A stretch of 5,810 nucleotides of DNA from Thermomicrobiales bacterium (GTDB lineage Bacteria; Chloroflexota; Chloroflexia; Thermomicrobiales; UBA6265), in the NCBI GenBank assembly GCA_030447145.1, contig JAUJLY010000215.1, forward strand, positions 1 through 5,810, written 5' to 3'. Position 1 is the first letter of the stretch; each line of letters starts with the position of its first letter. Of the stretch, positions 5,001 to 5,810 are shown piece by piece. Under the pieces are notes generated by a model. That model was given only the letters and a program-made list of their open reading frames with translations, was not told the origin of the DNA and searched no databases. Made by a program: the position numbers and the translations under genes.

Positions 5001-5024
5001 ACCCATGAAAATGGAATGGGTTTT
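5000..5024 (+). terminator. Weak intrinsic terminator at the end of the baeRF-like gene
   Basis: AACCCAT (5000-5006, starting at the last base of the stop codon) pairs with ATGGGTT (5016-5022), with TT following. An alternative inner stem CCAT-GAAA-ATGG (5003-5014) has a GNRA tetraloop. The short stem and U-run make termination partial at best. Confidence 0.42.
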
Positions 5025-5444
5025 CGATCAGGGCCCGCGATCTGGACGAGCGAATGACCACTCGCACGGGTGGCGGGTTCAAGCGAGTGTGCTTCACCTG
5101 ACCGCGGCGGTGTTTCCGTTGGGAGGCACGCCTTAGCGCGCAGGGATGTTCCGGACAGCGAATTCTGAAAGCAGGGAGTGGAGCGGACGACATTTCGTTT
5201 CTCATATCCCCAACAACACAAGACCTGGATGCGGCCCGGTTCATCTGCTGAACAGGGCCGCTGTTGTCAAGGAGTCGCTCGAAGCGATCTGGTGATGCGT
5301 ATCTCGCACTTCGGCACGAGCGAGAATGCAACGGACACCCAGTAGAAGACGCGTGTCGATGATTCGTTGCAGTCGTTGGTGGAATCTGGGGTGAGATCTA
5401 CAGGACCGGCGCGCTGCGGCCTCTTGCTCCGCCGACGATGCGCT
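5025..5444. other. Intergenic region between convergent genes, no gene seen
   Basis: Reading frames here are short and show no family-like pattern, and none has a good ribosome binding site. The stretch lies between the 3' ends of two convergent genes. It holds the strong hairpin at 5231-5261 and weaker ones such as TCTCGC (5302-5307) with GCGAGA (5320-5325). GCCGAC (5431-5436) with GTCGGC (5448-5453) spans the stop of the glycosylase gene. Confidence 0.5.
5231..5261 (+). terminator. Long hairpin between convergent genes, candidate terminator
   Basis: GCGGCCC (5231-5237) pairs with GGGCCGC (5255-5261). After a single G-A mismatch, GTTCA (5239-5243) pairs with TGAAC (5249-5253) around a five-base loop. 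The plus-strand tail, TGTTGTC, is modestly U-rich; the minus-strand tail is not. It sits about 230 bases after the baeRF-like gene and 185 bases beyond the glycosylase stop, so it may back up termination between convergent transcripts. Confidence 0.45.
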
Positions 5445-5807
5445 CTAGTCGGCATTCGTAGCACCGACACCCGAAATCGCTTTCCCGCAATCACAACCTT
5501 TCAGGCCCAGGATCCGGTACTGCTCGTCAGGTGAGTCGACGTAGTCGGTTTGGGTGTGGCTGCCGGTGGCCCATGCAGCATCAATCGGGCTGCGATGGTT
5601 GTACCCTCGACGCTCCATTTCGCCTACGAGCAACTCGTGACGTTGAAAGAGAGCTGCCAGCTTTCCGCGCCATCGACGGGTTTCCGGATGATTGGCGTAT
5701 CCGGTCTTTCCCTCGGTAAGCACGCACCAGATGGCATGAAGCTCCCGGTGCTCGCCGAGGAGATGACGGCGACAGAGATAGGCGGGCGGTACGTCCCAGA
5801 TTCGCAA
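5445..5807 (-). CDS. Pyrimidine dimer DNA glycosylase (T4 endonuclease V/DenV family)
   Basis: This is a 120-residue protein matching PF03013, small glycosylase/AP-lyases that excise UV-induced cyclobutane pyrimidine dimers and then nick the strand. The motifs are MRIWDVPPAYLCRRHLLGEHREL (1-23), a Lys/Gly-rich ANHPETRRWRGKL region (38-50), and RHELLVGEMERRGYNHRSP (56-74). Aligned with T4 endonuclease V, Glu22 corresponds to catalytic Glu23, His15 to His16, Arg21 to Arg22 and Arg2 to Arg3. Met1 falls where T4 has its nucleophilic Thr2, so the free alpha-amine of Met1 may be the nucleophile. The start codon is TTG, three bases from the window edge; it is chosen because the family begins with MRIW or MRLW. 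The ribosome binding site is outside the window. The C-terminus (about 93-120) is short, with a KGCDCG pair of cysteines. It is convergent with the baeRF-like gene. Confidence 0.88.
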   Translation of the reverse strand: MRIWDVPPAYLCRRHLLGEHRELHAIWCVLTEGKTGYANHPETRRWRGKLAALFQRHELLVGEMERRGYNHRSPIDAAWATGSHTQTDYVDSPDEQYRILGLKGCDCGKAISGVGATNAD

Positions 5808-5810
5808 AAG

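Noticed and set aside
4963..5331. Minus-strand frame (122 codons) across the baeRF gene end and intergenic region
   Set aside because: It overlaps the 3' end of the baeRF-like gene and has an Arg/Ser/Pro-rich, non-family-like composition and no clear ribosome binding site.
5267..5494. Minus-strand frame overlapping the end of the glycosylase gene
   Set aside because: It overlaps the recognised gene in another frame and its translation lacks any recognisable pattern.

Overview
The window looks like a stretch of chromosome from a fairly GC-rich bacterium. Lineage markers are indirect: two adjacent bactofilins, a DUF892 (YciF-type) ferritin-like protein, a bacterial eRF1-like (baeRF) protein, a T4 endonuclease V-type glycosylase, and at the left edge the start of a small four-cysteine protein of a type I associate with Chloroflexota (Thermomicrobia-like soil lineages). 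Chloroflexota is my best guess, at low to moderate confidence; a soil actinobacterium is the main alternative. There is no sign of a phage, insertion sequence, CRISPR array, tRNA or rRNA gene.

Layout. Minus strand, left side: the 5' part of a CxxC protein gene runs off the left edge (1-157). Upstream of it lies a two-gene bactofilin unit (1782-1099, then 1040-423), with a terminator-like hairpin after it (360-394) and a plausible sigma-70 promoter far upstream (1983-2011). A gene-poor divergent region (1783-2470) holds this leader plus many dyads and hairpins. Plus strand: a DUF892 ferritin-like gene (2471-3013) with its own rho-independent terminator (3039-3067). Next comes a 360-base non-coding stretch dominated by a perfect 20-bp inverted repeat (3069-3121) and other compact folds. 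A two-gene unit follows: an 80-residue acidic protein of unknown function (3375-3617) and a 450-residue baeRF/Vms1-like protein (3648-5000). A further non-coding stretch (5001-5444) separates this from a convergent minus-strand pyrimidine-dimer glycosylase (5807-5445).

Functionally, the right two thirds has a stress flavour: ferritin-like protein (general stress family), eRF1-like protein (ribosome-associated peptidyl-tRNA hydrolysis in its best studied relatives), and UV-lesion repair. The bactofilins form polymers that scaffold cell-shape or envelope processes and look like a self-contained operon. The co-operation of these genes is inferred from proximity only. The most unusual material is in the intergenic regions: the 53-base hairpin with DnaA-box-like ends, a compact three-way junction, competing hairpins between the bactofilin genes, and a hairpin abutting the ferritin-like gene's ribosome binding site.
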